64,000 bases of DNA. It comes from Owenweeksia sp965229445 (GTDB lineage: Bacteria > Bacteroidota > Bacteroidia > Flavobacteriales > Schleiferiaceae). Shown piece by piece: positions 50,650 through 59,471 of the stretch; positions within the stretch are counted from its first letter, which is position 1; each line of letters opens with the position of its first letter. Made by a program: the position numbers and the translations under genes. The stretch lies in the NCBI GenBank assembly GCA_965229445.1, contig OZ245876.1, positions 3,038,001-3,102,000 on the forward strand, given 5' to 3'. The notes below the pieces were generated by a model. It saw only the letters and a list, made by a program, of their open reading frames with translations. It did no database searches and had not been told where the DNA came from.

Positions 50650-51618
50650 ATGCGCAATTTATTACTCTTAGTCGGATTCTCGTTCATGATTTCTTGTCAG
50701 AATGATTTAAAAGAAGTTGACCTTGATTCCGTGGATAAATCTGCAAGTTTTGAAAGGTTTGATGAAGCCTTTTTTCTAGCCGATACTTCCAATTTTGAGA
50801 CTAAGCTTGCTGAATTATCCCAAAGGTTTCCCGAATTCTTTGCTGGTGGTATGAATCCTGTTTTCTGGAAAGCCCAGCGAATGGATCCACTGCAATTAGA
50901 ATTATTTCGCAAATCGCAGCAGGTCTTTTCCGATTTTGAATCACTCAATGAAAACCTCAACTTTTCTGCCAAGCACTTCTATTACTACTTTCCTGAAACT
51001 CCGGAAATAAGGTTTTATACCTATATATCCAATCTAGATTTTGAATTTCCCGTGCTATTTTCCGATACAGTGTGTTTTGTAGCCCTGGATATGTATCTCG
51101 GTCCGCAGCAGTCCTACTACCAAAATCTGCCAGAATACATTTCATTTTTCAGGCAACCCGCCTTCCTGATTCGCGATGTAATGTATGAGCTGGCAAAAAC
51201 AAGGGTGAAACCCGTAAATGCCGGAGCCAGTCTACTGGAAACGATGATCTATCACGGTAAGTTACTCTACACCGTGCAACAGCTGATGCCACAGTCAGAC
51301 GAAAATCTCATGGTTCAGTATGCTCCTGAAGATATTGCCTTTTGCTATGAAAATGAGCGCAGCATGTGGGCTTACTTTATAGAAAACAATTACTTATTCA
51401 GTACCAGTAGGGATTTAAAGAATCGGTTTATTGAATTAGCTCCATTTTCAAAATTCAGAATGCAGTTTGATCGTGAGACCCCGGGTATGGTTGGAAGATG
51501 GCTTGGCCTGCAAATTGTGAAGTCCTATGCTGCCAACAATCCCGAGCTTTCGCTGCAAGATATTCTTGCCGAGAATGACGCAAGAAAGATTTTAAAACTC
51601 AGTGCATATAAACCATAA
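50650..51618 (+). CDS. gldB: Gliding motility lipoprotein GldB
   Basis: A 322-residue lipoprotein: MRNLLLLVGFSFMISC with lipid Cys at 16. The body has AGASLLETMIYHGKLLYTV near residue 200 and MWAYFIENNYLFSTS, both characteristic of GldB. GldB is required for gliding in Flavobacterium johnsoniae; its biochemical role is not known. The gldC gene follows after 7 bases. Confidence 0.92.
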   Translation: MRNLLLLVGFSFMISCQNDLKEVDLDSVDKSASFERFDEAFFLADTSNFETKLAELSQRFPEFFAGGMNPVFWKAQRMDPLQLELFRKSQQVFSDFESLNENLNFSAKHFYYYFPETPEIRFYTYISNLDFEFPVLFSDTVCFVALDMYLGPQQSYYQNLPEYISFFRQPAFLIRDVMYELAKTRVKPVNAGASLLETMIYHGKLLYTVQQLMPQSDENLMVQYAPEDIAFCYENERSMWAYFIENNYLFSTSRDLKNRFIELAPFSKFRMQFDRETPGMVGRWLGLQIVKSYAANNPELSLQDILAENDARKILKLSAYKP

Positions 51619-51625
51619 TCATATT

Positions 51626-51961
51626 ATGTCACATCATACATCGGAGATAAAAATACTAGTTGGCCTTGATGAAAACAAAGTTCCTGAAAGCATTGAATGG
51701 AGCGCCAGCGATGGAGGTATTAATCACTCTGCATCCAAGGGAATGTTGTTGTCTGTTTGGGATAAGAAGCAGGGGGACACCCTAAAGATTGACCTTTGGA
51801 CTAAGGATATGCTAGCAGATGAGATGAAGCAAATGGTACATCAGAGCTTGCTTGGTTTGAGCGATACTTTGGAAAGAGCAACAGATGATAAGTCATCCGC
51901 TAATGAGATCAGGCGATTTGCGCAAGAATTAGGGGAAAAAATGAACCTGTTTAAAAAGTAA
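51626..51961 (+). CDS. gldC: Gliding motility protein GldC
   Basis: A 111-residue cytoplasmic protein starting MSHHTSEIKILVGLDENKVP, with IEWSASDGG and KIDLWTKDMLADEMKQMV as in GldC. ATG 51626 is preferred; an earlier frame from 51602 is not family-like. GldC promotes gliding in F. johnsoniae, where loss gives reduced colony spreading. It follows gldB in the known order. Confidence 0.92.
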   Translation: MSHHTSEIKILVGLDENKVPESIEWSASDGGINHSASKGMLLSVWDKKQGDTLKIDLWTKDMLADEMKQMVHQSLLGLSDTLERATDDKSSANEIRRFAQELGEKMNLFKK

Positions 51962-52015
51962 TATGTTGCTTTAATTTTCTCTTATTCAACAGCTTATTCG
52001 TTATTGATGGTTCCG

Positions 52016-52060
52016 CGCCCCCCTGTTGGGGCCTGCACCCGCAGGCCCCAATCTGAAGTT
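52016..52060. repeat. Dispersed GC-rich palindrome, copy 2
   Basis: Same element as at 39571-39613: an 11-pair stem with ACCC loop at 52026-52051, but the outermost two pairs are TT/AA instead of GT/AC. The change of G-C to T-A keeps the base pair. CGCCCCC on the left and TGAAGTT on the right are conserved. Confidence 0.85.
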
Positions 52061-52185
52061 CGTCATTTATCACCTTTCTGCCAAGGTCAAATTAATCAGG
52101 CAAGTTGATTTGCAAATGAACAGGCACCTTCAATTCATAAGATAGGAAACGATCAAAATAACCCAGGTTAAGGAAAACTTAATCC

Positions 52186-52791
52186 CTACTTAATCAACTG
52201 AGAATTTAACTTCTCAATATATCGGTGAAGCTCTTCCATACCCTTTCCAGTTTCTGCAGAGGTCATAAAATACACCGGTACTTCTTCCCACTGCTCAAGC
52301 ATTTTCTCGAGATAAGCATCCACATTGGTTTTCACTTTAGTAGGAGTTTTAAGCTTGTCAATTTTGGTAAACACCATGCTGAACGGAATGCCACATTCTC
52401 CTAACCACTCCATAAACTCCAAATCAATTTGTTGTGGCTCATGTCGGCTATCTATGAGTACAAACAGATTTACCAGATTGGATCGTTTTAAGATGTAATC
52501 CTCTATCAGTTTTTGAAATTTTTCTCGGTCAGACTTACTCACCTTGGCATAACCGTAGCCCGGAAGATCTGTGAGGTACCAGGATTTATCTATTAAGAAA
52601 TGGTTGATTAGCTGAGTTTTACCAGGTCTGCCGGAGGTTTTAGCCAGATGTTTTCTTTTTGTGAGTGCATTGATCAGACTACTTTTCCCCACGTTGCTAC
52701 GTCCAATAAAAGCATACTCTGGTTTATTTGGTTCCGGACATTTTTCAATATCGGTGTTGCTACATAAAAACTCTGCGTGTTTCACTGCCAT
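52186..52791 (-). CDS. engB: Ribosome biogenesis GTPase YihA/EngB
   Basis: A 201-residue GTPase for 50S assembly. G1 is GRSNVGKSSLI near residue 32, G3 DLPGYGYAK, and G4 TKIDK. Length is typical. It diverges from mraZ, and the 286 bases between carry the MraZ-box arrays. gldC lies downstream on the opposite strand. Confidence 0.95.
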   Translation of the reverse strand: MAVKHAEFLCSNTDIEKCPEPNKPEYAFIGRSNVGKSSLINALTKRKHLAKTSGRPGKTQLINHFLIDKSWYLTDLPGYGYAKVSKSDREKFQKLIEDYILKRSNLVNLFVLIDSRHEPQQIDLEFMEWLGECGIPFSMVFTKIDKLKTPTKVKTNVDAYLEKMLEQWEEVPVYFMTSAETGKGMEELHRYIEKLNSQLIK

Positions 52792-52889
52792 GGGGCGAAT
52801 TTAGGGATTCTTTGAGCGCAGTATGCCTGATAATTTTTGGTCAATGAGATGCAAACTCTTTTAAATCTACAGGATCAGCCCAATTCTCT

Positions 52890-52915
52890 CCCACTTTGAC
52901 CCACTCTTATCCCAC
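52890..52915 (-). promoter_or_regulatory. Upstream array of three inverted MraZ boxes
   Basis: CCCAC at 52890-52894, 52900-52904 and 52911-52915 are GTGGG on the minus strand, spaced 5 and 6 bases. They match the core of the MraZ operator (direct repeats of TGGGN spaced 5 bases) but in reverse orientation, about 100 bases upstream of the main array. Confidence 0.55.
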
Positions 52916-53009
52916 ATTTCCAAAAGTCACTGCTAGCAAAGGTTTCAGAGCGATGCACAATATTTTTCAACCATGAACAGTTTAAAAAGTGGCAAAACTT
53001 ATCAACAAA

Positions 53010-53034
53010 GTGGAGTTTTGTGGGCTAATGTGGG
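53010..53034 (+). promoter_or_regulatory. MraZ operator
   Basis: GTGGA, GTGGG and GTGGG at 53010, 53020 and 53030 repeat with a 10-base period (5-base box, 5-base spacer), 44 bases before the mraZ ATG. This is the known layout of MraZ boxes in front of dcw clusters, where MraZ represses its own operon. A TATTTTTG -7-like element at 53045-53052 follows. Confidence 0.8.
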
Positions 53035-53077
53035 TAGATAATTATATTTTTGGATCATTCATCACTGAAAGCGCAAA

Positions 53078-53548
53078 ATGCTGAACCTGATAGGAGTACA
53101 TGAGTGTAAAATGGATGCAAAGGGCAGGGTTGCCATTCCCTCTAGCCTAAAGAAGCAGCTATTGCCTGTGATGGATAAGGGTTTTGTTTTAAAACGAAGC
53201 GTCTTTCAGAATTGTCTGGAGTTGTTCCCAATGCAGGAATGGGAAAAGACCATGACTAAGGTGAACAAGTTAAATCGCTTCGTAAAGAAGAATAACGATT
53301 TCATAAGGCTTTATACCGCTGGTGTAAAGCTTTTGGAAGTGGATGGTAGTAACAGACTGAATATTCCTAAGGATCTGATGCTCTACGCTGATCTCAAAAA
53401 TGAGATCGTATTGTCATCGGCGGTAGGGATGATTGAAATCTGGGACAAGGCCACATATGAGAAATCATTGCAGAGTATGGTAAGCGATTTTGGCCAATTG
53501 GCCGAAGACGTTATGGGCAGCTTAAATGAGCCCGATGAATTATCATAA
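53078..53548 (+). CDS. mraZ: Transcriptional regulator MraZ
   Basis: A 156-residue DNA-binding regulator with two AbrB-like/SpoVT-like domains. MDAKGRVAIPSSLKK near residue 12 and VDGSNRLNIPKDLM near residue 88 carry the family DxKGRxxxP motif; the second copy is DGSNRLNIP. It binds the GTGGG repeats upstream and controls the dcw cluster. It overlaps rsmH by 14 bases (or 23 if the first ATG is used). Confidence 0.95.
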   Translation: MLNLIGVHECKMDAKGRVAIPSSLKKQLLPVMDKGFVLKRSVFQNCLELFPMQEWEKTMTKVNKLNRFVKKNNDFIRLYTAGVKLLEVDGSNRLNIPKDLMLYADLKNEIVLSSAVGMIEIWDKATYEKSLQSMVSDFGQLAEDVMGSLNEPDELS

Positions 53549-54434
53549 GCCCGTTCTTTTACATCAATGTATTGAGCTGTTAAACATCAATCCTGCGGGT
53601 ATTTATGTGGACGTAACCTTTGGTGGTGGCGGTCACAGTCAGGAACTTCTTAAGCATCTGGAGACAGGCCATCTCTATGCCTTTGATCAAGATCCAGATG
53701 CCGAAACAAACGCTCCCGAAGATGATCATTTCACCCTTATCAAGGCCAACTTCAGGTATTTAAAGAAAATGCTGAGAATTCACGGGGTTTCCAAAATCAA
53801 CGGATTACTAGCGGACTTCGGCATCTCTTCCCATCAAATAGACCAACCAGAGCGCGGTTTTAGTCTAAGGCATGAAGGCCCTCTCGATATGAGAATGAAC
53901 CCTTCATTAGAATTAACCGCGGCTAAAGTGGTAAATGAATATAGCATCCAGCAACTAAGCCAGATCTTCCATGACTTTGGAGAATTGCGGCAAGCGCATC
54001 GGCTGGCTTCGGAAATAGAGAGAGGACGTCCCATCCACAGCACAGCAGAACTCAGAGAAGTGCTGGCTTCACATGCCCCCAAACAAAAACCTGCACGTTT
54101 TTGGGCCCAGGTATTTCAGGCCATCAGAATTGAAGTGAATCAAGAGCTCGAGGTCATCCATGAGCTTCTGGAACAAACAGCAGATTTGCTGGTGCCAGGA
54201 GGCAGAATGGTTTGTCTCAGTTATCATTCCCTGGAAGACCGACCGGTAAAGAACTTCTTCCGATATGGTAATGTAGAAGGAAAGCCTCAGAAGGATTTCT
54301 ACGGCAACCTCCTTCGCCCCCTGACACCCATTACCAAGAAGCCAATTACAGCCAATGCAGAAGAACTAAAAGACAATTCACGCGCTCGCAGCGCGAAACT
54401 GCGAGTTGCGGAAAAGATTGAAGAAACAGAGTGA
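53535..54434 (+). CDS. rsmH: 16S rRNA (cytosine-1402-N4) methyltransferase RsmH
   Basis: A 299-residue SAM-dependent enzyme. MNYHKPVLLHQC opens it, followed by the SAM-binding VDVTFGGGGHS near residue 25 and SYHSLEDRPVKNFF at the C-terminal side. ATG 53535 matches the family start; ATG 53526 in the same frame adds three residues. It methylates C1402 in the ribosomal P site. Its stop overlaps the ftsL GTG start by 4 bases. Confidence 0.96.
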   Translation: MNYHKPVLLHQCIELLNINPAGIYVDVTFGGGGHSQELLKHLETGHLYAFDQDPDAETNAPEDDHFTLIKANFRYLKKMLRIHGVSKINGLLADFGISSHQIDQPERGFSLRHEGPLDMRMNPSLELTAAKVVNEYSIQQLSQIFHDFGELRQAHRLASEIERGRPIHSTAELREVLASHAPKQKPARFWAQVFQAIRIEVNQELEVIHELLEQTADLLVPGGRMVCLSYHSLEDRPVKNFFRYGNVEGKPQKDFYGNLLRPLTPITKKPITANAEELKDNSRARSAKLRVAEKIEETE

Positions 54435-54784
54435 GCAGAGAGAAAAGGAACACAGTGAAGTCTAAAGTAATAGACCCTATAAAGGGAGTAGTGACCGGGC
54501 AATTTTTGGTCAGTGAAAAGTGGTCTAAAAACTGGCCATTCATCATCTACATCAGCTTTTTAGCCCTCATCATGATTGCCAGTAGTCACAGCGCTGAAAA
54601 AAAGGTGCATCAAATTTCTCGTTTACGCACCGAAATGAAGGAGCTCAACTCCAAACATATTGACCTCCGCTCACAGCTTATGATCGAAAGTATGGAGTAC
54701 AAAGTGGTGGAGAGGGCACAGGAACTCGGACTCCAGATATCTGAAGAACCTCCAATAGTAATAAGGGAAATAGACAAAGACTAA
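54431..54784 (+). CDS. ftsL: FtsL-like cell division protein
   Basis: A 117-residue bitopic membrane protein: cytoplasmic N terminus, one helix at about 36-54 (PFIIYISFLALIMIASS), and a periplasmic coiled coil (KKVHQISRLRTEMKEL onward) ending in GLQISEEPPIVI. This topology and the position between rsmH and the PBP gene identify the Bacteroidota FtsL equivalent, which joins FtsB and FtsQ in the divisome. The start is GTG, overlapping the rsmH stop by 4 bases. Confidence 0.85.
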   Translation: MSREKRNTVKSKVIDPIKGVVTGQFLVSEKWSKNWPFIIYISFLALIMIASSHSAEKKVHQISRLRTEMKELNSKHIDLRSQLMIESMEYKVVERAQELGLQISEEPPIVIREIDKD

Positions 54785-54786
54785 GC

Positions 54787-56766
54787 TTGGAAGATCGCAA
54801 ACAAATACTCAACCGACTTTACATTACCAGCATTCCATTTTTCCTGGTGCCTGCTTTCGTATTGATCAAGGTGTTTGCCATTCAGTTTATTGAAGGGCCG
54901 GAGTTGAGGGCTCGGTCTCAGGAGGAAGCCATTCGCGAAATAAATATTCAGGCTGAAAGAGGAAATATTTTTAGTGCAGATGGCAAGCTTTTGGCTACTT
55001 CTATGCCCGTATACGACCTCTATTTTGATCCGGTGACAGTTAGAGAAGAGGACTTCCTTAAAGAAGTTGAGAATCTAGGCTCGAAGCTGGCTCAAATATT
55101 TCCAGACAAGAATGCTTCACAGTGGACTGACTACCTAAGGAACAGCCGCATACAAGGAAGGCGATATGTAAAATTAGGGGAAGACGTCTCCTTTTCAGAG
55201 CTTCAAAAAATCAAGGACTTTCCGGTTTTTAACCTTGGTCGCTATAAAGGGGGACTTATTTATGAGCAGGAGAATTTTCGCAAAATGCCCCTGGGTAAAA
55301 TCGCCGAACGTACGATCGGTTATGATCAAAATCATGGACGTACTGGCATAGAGGGAGCTTATGCTCATTATCTCCAAGGAAGAGATGGTAAGCGTCTTAA
55401 ACAAAAGGTGAGTAATGGACACTGGAAACCGGTAACCGGTTCTTATGAGATTCAACCGGAAGATGGTTTGGATATCATAACCACCCTGGACACTGAGATA
55501 CAAGACATCGTTCATCATGAACTACTAAAAACCCTGGAAAGGTTTGAAGCCGATCATGGGTGTGCCGTGGTGATGGATGTGAAGACTGGAGCCATAAGGG
55601 GAATTGCCAATCTGGGGAGAACGGAAGAAGGGACGTACTACGAGAAACGCAATTATGCTATTTGGGAGAGTACAGAACCTGGCTCAACCTTTAAGCTGGC
55701 CTCCGTGATGGTTGCTCTGGAAGATGGCATAGCGGATACCAATACGATAGTAGATACCGAGAATGGAGTCTACACTATTTACGGCAGAAAGGTGCGGGAT
55801 TCCAACTACAAGAATGGTAAAGGAGGCTATGGCAAGGTAAGCCTAAAAAGAGCTTTTGAAGTATCCTCCAATGTGGGTATTGTGAAGCTGATATATGATG
55901 AGTATCGCGATAATCCTGAGCGATATGTGGATCGGCTTTACAAAATTGGACTTCATGAATCATTAGAACTTCCCATAAAAGGAGAAGGGTCACCCAGTAT
56001 TCCAAAACCTGGAGACAAGCATTGGAGTGGTTTGAGTTTGCCCTGGATGGCTTTTGGATATCAGGTAAGCTTTACACCACTACAGCTTCTTACCTTTTAC
56101 AATGCCGTGGCCAATGATGGTGTGATGGTGAAGCCCCGCTTCGTAGAGCGGATTCAAAAGCATGGACGCACAGTAGAAAAAGAGGAAGTGGAAGTTCTCA
56201 ACCCCGCCATTTGCTCAGAAGAAACGCTACGTAAAATGCAGGCCTTGCTTAAAGGTGTAGTTGAAACTGGAACTGCCACTAGTCTTCAAAACGAGCTGGT
56301 GAGTATCGCCGGCAAAACCGGCACTTGCCAATTGAACTATTGGAAAAAAGCTACCCATGACTATCAGGCTTCATTTGCCGGTTATTTCCCGGCTGAAAAC
56401 CCTCGTTACTCCTGCATTGTAGTAGTAAATAAGCCAAATTATTATCGAGGTTACTACGGAGCCAGTGTAGCCGGACCGGTTTTTAAAGCCATCGCCGAAA
56501 ACATATACATGGATACTCCAAAGGAACTGGAAATTCTCCCGGAGGAATCAATAAGGGAGCATCAAATCGCACAGGAAATTCCCGCAGACTGGAGCAGAGA
56601 TAAACTCCCTGACCTACGCGGTATGTCCGCGCCAGAGGCTCTAAGTATGCTTGAAAACAGAGGCTTTAAAGTATTCACAAGAGGGAATGGGCGCGTAAAA
56701 GGTCAGTATCCACCGCCAGGATCGAATGTAAGTAACACCACACGCATAGAATTGAAGTTAGGCTGA
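54787..56766 (+). CDS. ftsI: Division-specific penicillin-binding protein (FtsI/PBP3) with PASTA domain
   Basis: A 659-residue transpeptidase. A membrane helix near 10-30 leads to the dimerisation domain and the transpeptidase domain with active-site STFK in EPGSTFKLAS near residue 305, SSN in EVSSNVGIV near 360, and KTGT in AGKTGTCQ. The C-terminal ~60 residues (KLPDLRGMSAPEALSMLENR) form one PASTA domain. It crosslinks septal peptidoglycan with FtsW. The start is TTG at 54787, 2 bases after the ftsL stop; no ATG suits. Confidence 0.92.
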   Translation: MEDRKQILNRLYITSIPFFLVPAFVLIKVFAIQFIEGPELRARSQEEAIREINIQAERGNIFSADGKLLATSMPVYDLYFDPVTVREEDFLKEVENLGSKLAQIFPDKNASQWTDYLRNSRIQGRRYVKLGEDVSFSELQKIKDFPVFNLGRYKGGLIYEQENFRKMPLGKIAERTIGYDQNHGRTGIEGAYAHYLQGRDGKRLKQKVSNGHWKPVTGSYEIQPEDGLDIITTLDTEIQDIVHHELLKTLERFEADHGCAVVMDVKTGAIRGIANLGRTEEGTYYEKRNYAIWESTEPGSTFKLASVMVALEDGIADTNTIVDTENGVYTIYGRKVRDSNYKNGKGGYGKVSLKRAFEVSSNVGIVKLIYDEYRDNPERYVDRLYKIGLHESLELPIKGEGSPSIPKPGDKHWSGLSLPWMAFGYQVSFTPLQLLTFYNAVANDGVMVKPRFVERIQKHGRTVEKEEVEVLNPAICSEETLRKMQALLKGVVETGTATSLQNELVSIAGKTGTCQLNYWKKATHDYQASFAGYFPAENPRYSCIVVVNKPNYYRGYYGASVAGPVFKAIAENIYMDTPKELEILPEESIREHQIAQEIPADWSRDKLPDLRGMSAPEALSMLENRGFKVFTRGNGRVKGQYPPPGSNVSNTTRIELKLG

Positions 56767-56768
56767 GA

Positions 56769-58232
56769 ATGAAATTACTAAAAGACATACTCTACCGCAC
56801 CCCTGTAATAGACTCTATTGGCACGACCAATGTGGCTGTGCAGAAGGTGGTTTTTGATTCTCGGGAAGTAATCCGGGAGTGCCTATTTGTGGCTATAAAG
56901 GGAACTAAAGTTGATGGTCATCAATATATTGAGCAAGCTATAAAAGATGGTGCCAGGTCGGTAATATGTGAAGATCTTCCAGATAATTTAAAAGAATCTG
57001 TCACCTACATCCAGGTGAAAAATGCCCACCAAACTTTGGGCATCGTAGCCAGCAATTTTTTTGACAATCCATCTGAGCAACTCAAGCTTATCGGTATTAC
57101 CGGCACCAATGGCAAAACTACGGTTGCCACCCTGAGCTTTCGTCTCTTCATGAGCCTGGGTCACAAATCAGGCTTGCTATCTACAGTGAAGGTGATGATT
57201 GGAAATAAGGAATTTCCAGCCACCCATACTACCCCGGATCCTATCAAAATCAACGAATATCTGAGGAAAATGGTGGATGCGGGGTGCCGGCATTGCTTCA
57301 TGGAGGCCAGCAGTCATGGTATTGAACAAGGGCGTATTTCGGGATTAAAATTTACAGGAGCTGTATTCACGAATATCTCCAGAGATCACCTTGACTACCA
57401 CAAAACCTTCGACAATTACATTTTGGTAAAGAAGAAGCTCTTTGATGACCTCCCTTCTAATGCCTGGGCTTTGGTCAATCGAGATGATCGCCATGGTCAA
57501 ACTATGCTTCTACACAGCAAGGCAAAACATTTTGGGTTTGCGCTCAGAACAGATGCTGACTTTAAGGTTAAGATTTTGGAGCACCAGCTGGATGGCATGT
57601 TGCTGCAGATAGGCACTCATGAAATGTGGTGTAAGCTGATCGGAAATTTCAATGCGCTAAATCTGATTGCTGTGTACGGTATTGCCAATTTGCTGGATCA
57701 GGACAATCTGCAGATCATAACTGCCCTCAGTAACCTGGCGCCGGTAGAAGGGCGCTTTCAATACATCCGTTCCGACAGCGGTATAACCGTGATTGTAGAC
57801 TACGCCCATACCCCAGACGCACTTAAAAATGTACTGGAAACCATAGCTAAAATAAGAACCGGCACGGAGCAAGTTATCTCAGTGGTTGGTTGCGGGGGGA
57901 ATAGAGACAAGGGAAAAAGGCCAGAAATGGCCAATATCTCCACCCAACTCAGCGACCAGGTAATCTTTACTTCAGATAACCCAAGAGATGAAGATCCTGA
58001 AGCTATTATCAGCGAAATGACTAGCGGAGTTCAGACTCACCTTAGCCGAAAATATCTAAGTATAGTAAATAGAAAAGAGGCCATAAGAACCGCTATCAAA
58101 CTGGCTCAGCCCGGAGACATCATTCTAATAGCAGGCAAAGGGCATGAAAAGTATCAGGAAATAAAAGGCGAGAAATACCCCTTTGACGATTTGGCCATCG
58201 CCCATGAATCACTTAATCCAGCTATCAGCTAA
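56769..58232 (+). CDS. murE: UDP-MurNAc-tripeptide synthetase MurE (meso-DAP type)
   Basis: A 487-residue cytoplasmic ligase adding the third residue of the peptide stem. The P-loop is GITGTNGKTTVATL near residue 113, HTTPDPIKINEYL follows, and DNPR in SDNPRDEDP near 400 is the motif that selects meso-diaminopimelate, so this strain should use DAP. It starts 2 bases after the PBP gene and its stop overlaps mraY (TAATG). Confidence 0.96.
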   Translation: MKLLKDILYRTPVIDSIGTTNVAVQKVVFDSREVIRECLFVAIKGTKVDGHQYIEQAIKDGARSVICEDLPDNLKESVTYIQVKNAHQTLGIVASNFFDNPSEQLKLIGITGTNGKTTVATLSFRLFMSLGHKSGLLSTVKVMIGNKEFPATHTTPDPIKINEYLRKMVDAGCRHCFMEASSHGIEQGRISGLKFTGAVFTNISRDHLDYHKTFDNYILVKKKLFDDLPSNAWALVNRDDRHGQTMLLHSKAKHFGFALRTDADFKVKILEHQLDGMLLQIGTHEMWCKLIGNFNALNLIAVYGIANLLDQDNLQIITALSNLAPVEGRFQYIRSDSGITVIVDYAHTPDALKNVLETIAKIRTGTEQVISVVGCGGNRDKGKRPEMANISTQLSDQVIFTSDNPRDEDPEAIISEMTSGVQTHLSRKYLSIVNRKEAIRTAIKLAQPGDIILIAGKGHEKYQEIKGEKYPFDDLAIAHESLNPAIS

Positions 58233-59470
58233 TGCTTTACTACCTGTTCACATATCTGGAAGAAACCTATCAGTTACCCGGTGCGGGGGTATTTCAATAC
58301 ATCACTTTCAGAGCGGCGATGTCAGTCATATTCAGTTTGCTTATCTGCCTGGTATTTGGTAAACGACTGATTAACATGCTGTTAAAAAGGCAAGTTGGCG
58401 AGAGTATCCGCGATCTTGGCTTAGAAGGACAAACTGAGAAAGCGGGGACTCCCACCATGGGTGGACTAATCATTCTTATGGGCATTTTGGTGCCGGTCCT
58501 TCTTTTCGCCAGGTTGGATAATATCTACATCATTCTTCTGCTTATTACCACTGTCTGGATGGGATTAATCGGATTTCTGGATGATTACATCAAAGTTTTT
58601 AAGAAGGATAAGAAGGGACTCGCCGGGCACTTTAAGGTAGCTGGCCAATTAGTGTTGGGCCTGATTGTGGGCGCCATCCTTTTCCTCAACCCCGATGTAA
58701 CCATCAAAGAAAAAGTTACTGATCCGGCCGTGGTGACCGCTGTGCAAGCAGAACGGGGTAATTTTCTACCCGTTTTTGGTGAGGAAGAAAAGTCATTAAA
58801 AACTACCATTCCGTTTTTCAAGAATAATGAATTAGACTACACCGGTCTGGTAAGCTGGATTACGGATGATGCCGCCAATTATGCCTGGGTAATCTTCATA
58901 CCCATTGTGATCTTCATAATTACAGCAGTTTCCAATGGCGCAAATCTGACCGATGGTATAGATGGCCTGGCAACTGGTACCTCAGCGATAATTGGAGTTA
59001 CTCTCGGCATTCTGGCCTATGTATCGGGCAGCATCATATTCGCAGACTACCTCAACATAATGTACATCCCGGAGACGGGTGAAATGGTTGTGTTTATTGC
59101 CGCCTTTGTGGGGGCATGTATTGGCTTCCTCTGGTACAACACTTATCCAGCGCAAGTCTTTATGGGCGATACGGGTAGTTTAGCCATAGGCGGTATCATA
59201 GCCGTCTATGCCATCGCTATTCGTAAAGAACTCCTCATTCCCATTGTCTGTGGAATTTTTCTGGTGGAAAATCTTTCGGTGGTATTACAGGTCAGCTATT
59301 TCAAGTATACCCGTAAAAAGTATGGCGAAGGCAGGAGGATATTCCTGATGTCTCCACTTCATCACCACTATCAGAAAAAAGGATACCACGAAAGCAAAAT
59401 TGTTACACGCTTTTGGATTATTGGAATCTTTCTCGCCGTGCTAACCTTCGTAACCCTCAAACTCAGATAG
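58232..59470 (+). CDS. mraY: Phospho-MurNAc-pentapeptide transferase MraY
   Basis: A 412-residue inner-membrane enzyme forming lipid I on undecaprenyl phosphate. About ten helices are seen, with GFLDDYIK near residue 115, the NLTDGIDGLATG catalytic segment near 240, and the HHHYQKKGYHE loop near 375. It is about 50 residues longer than the E. coli protein because of an insertion around 155-200 (the DPAVV to ITDDAANYAW region), a form I associate with Bacteroidota. Confidence 0.96.
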   Translation: MLYYLFTYLEETYQLPGAGVFQYITFRAAMSVIFSLLICLVFGKRLINMLLKRQVGESIRDLGLEGQTEKAGTPTMGGLIILMGILVPVLLFARLDNIYIILLLITTVWMGLIGFLDDYIKVFKKDKKGLAGHFKVAGQLVLGLIVGAILFLNPDVTIKEKVTDPAVVTAVQAERGNFLPVFGEEEKSLKTTIPFFKNNELDYTGLVSWITDDAANYAWVIFIPIVIFIITAVSNGANLTDGIDGLATGTSAIIGVTLGILAYVSGSIIFADYLNIMYIPETGEMVVFIAAFVGACIGFLWYNTYPAQVFMGDTGSLAIGGIIAVYAIAIRKELLIPIVCGIFLVENLSVVLQVSYFKYTRKKYGEGRRIFLMSPLHHHYQKKGYHESKIVTRFWIIGIFLAVLTFVTLKLR

Positions 59471-59471
59471 A

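Noticed and set aside
52792..53077. Replication origin or DnaA-box cluster before mraZ
   Set aside because: A single TTATCAACA resembles a DnaA box, but there is no cluster, AT-rich unwinding element or dnaA/dnaN neighbour.
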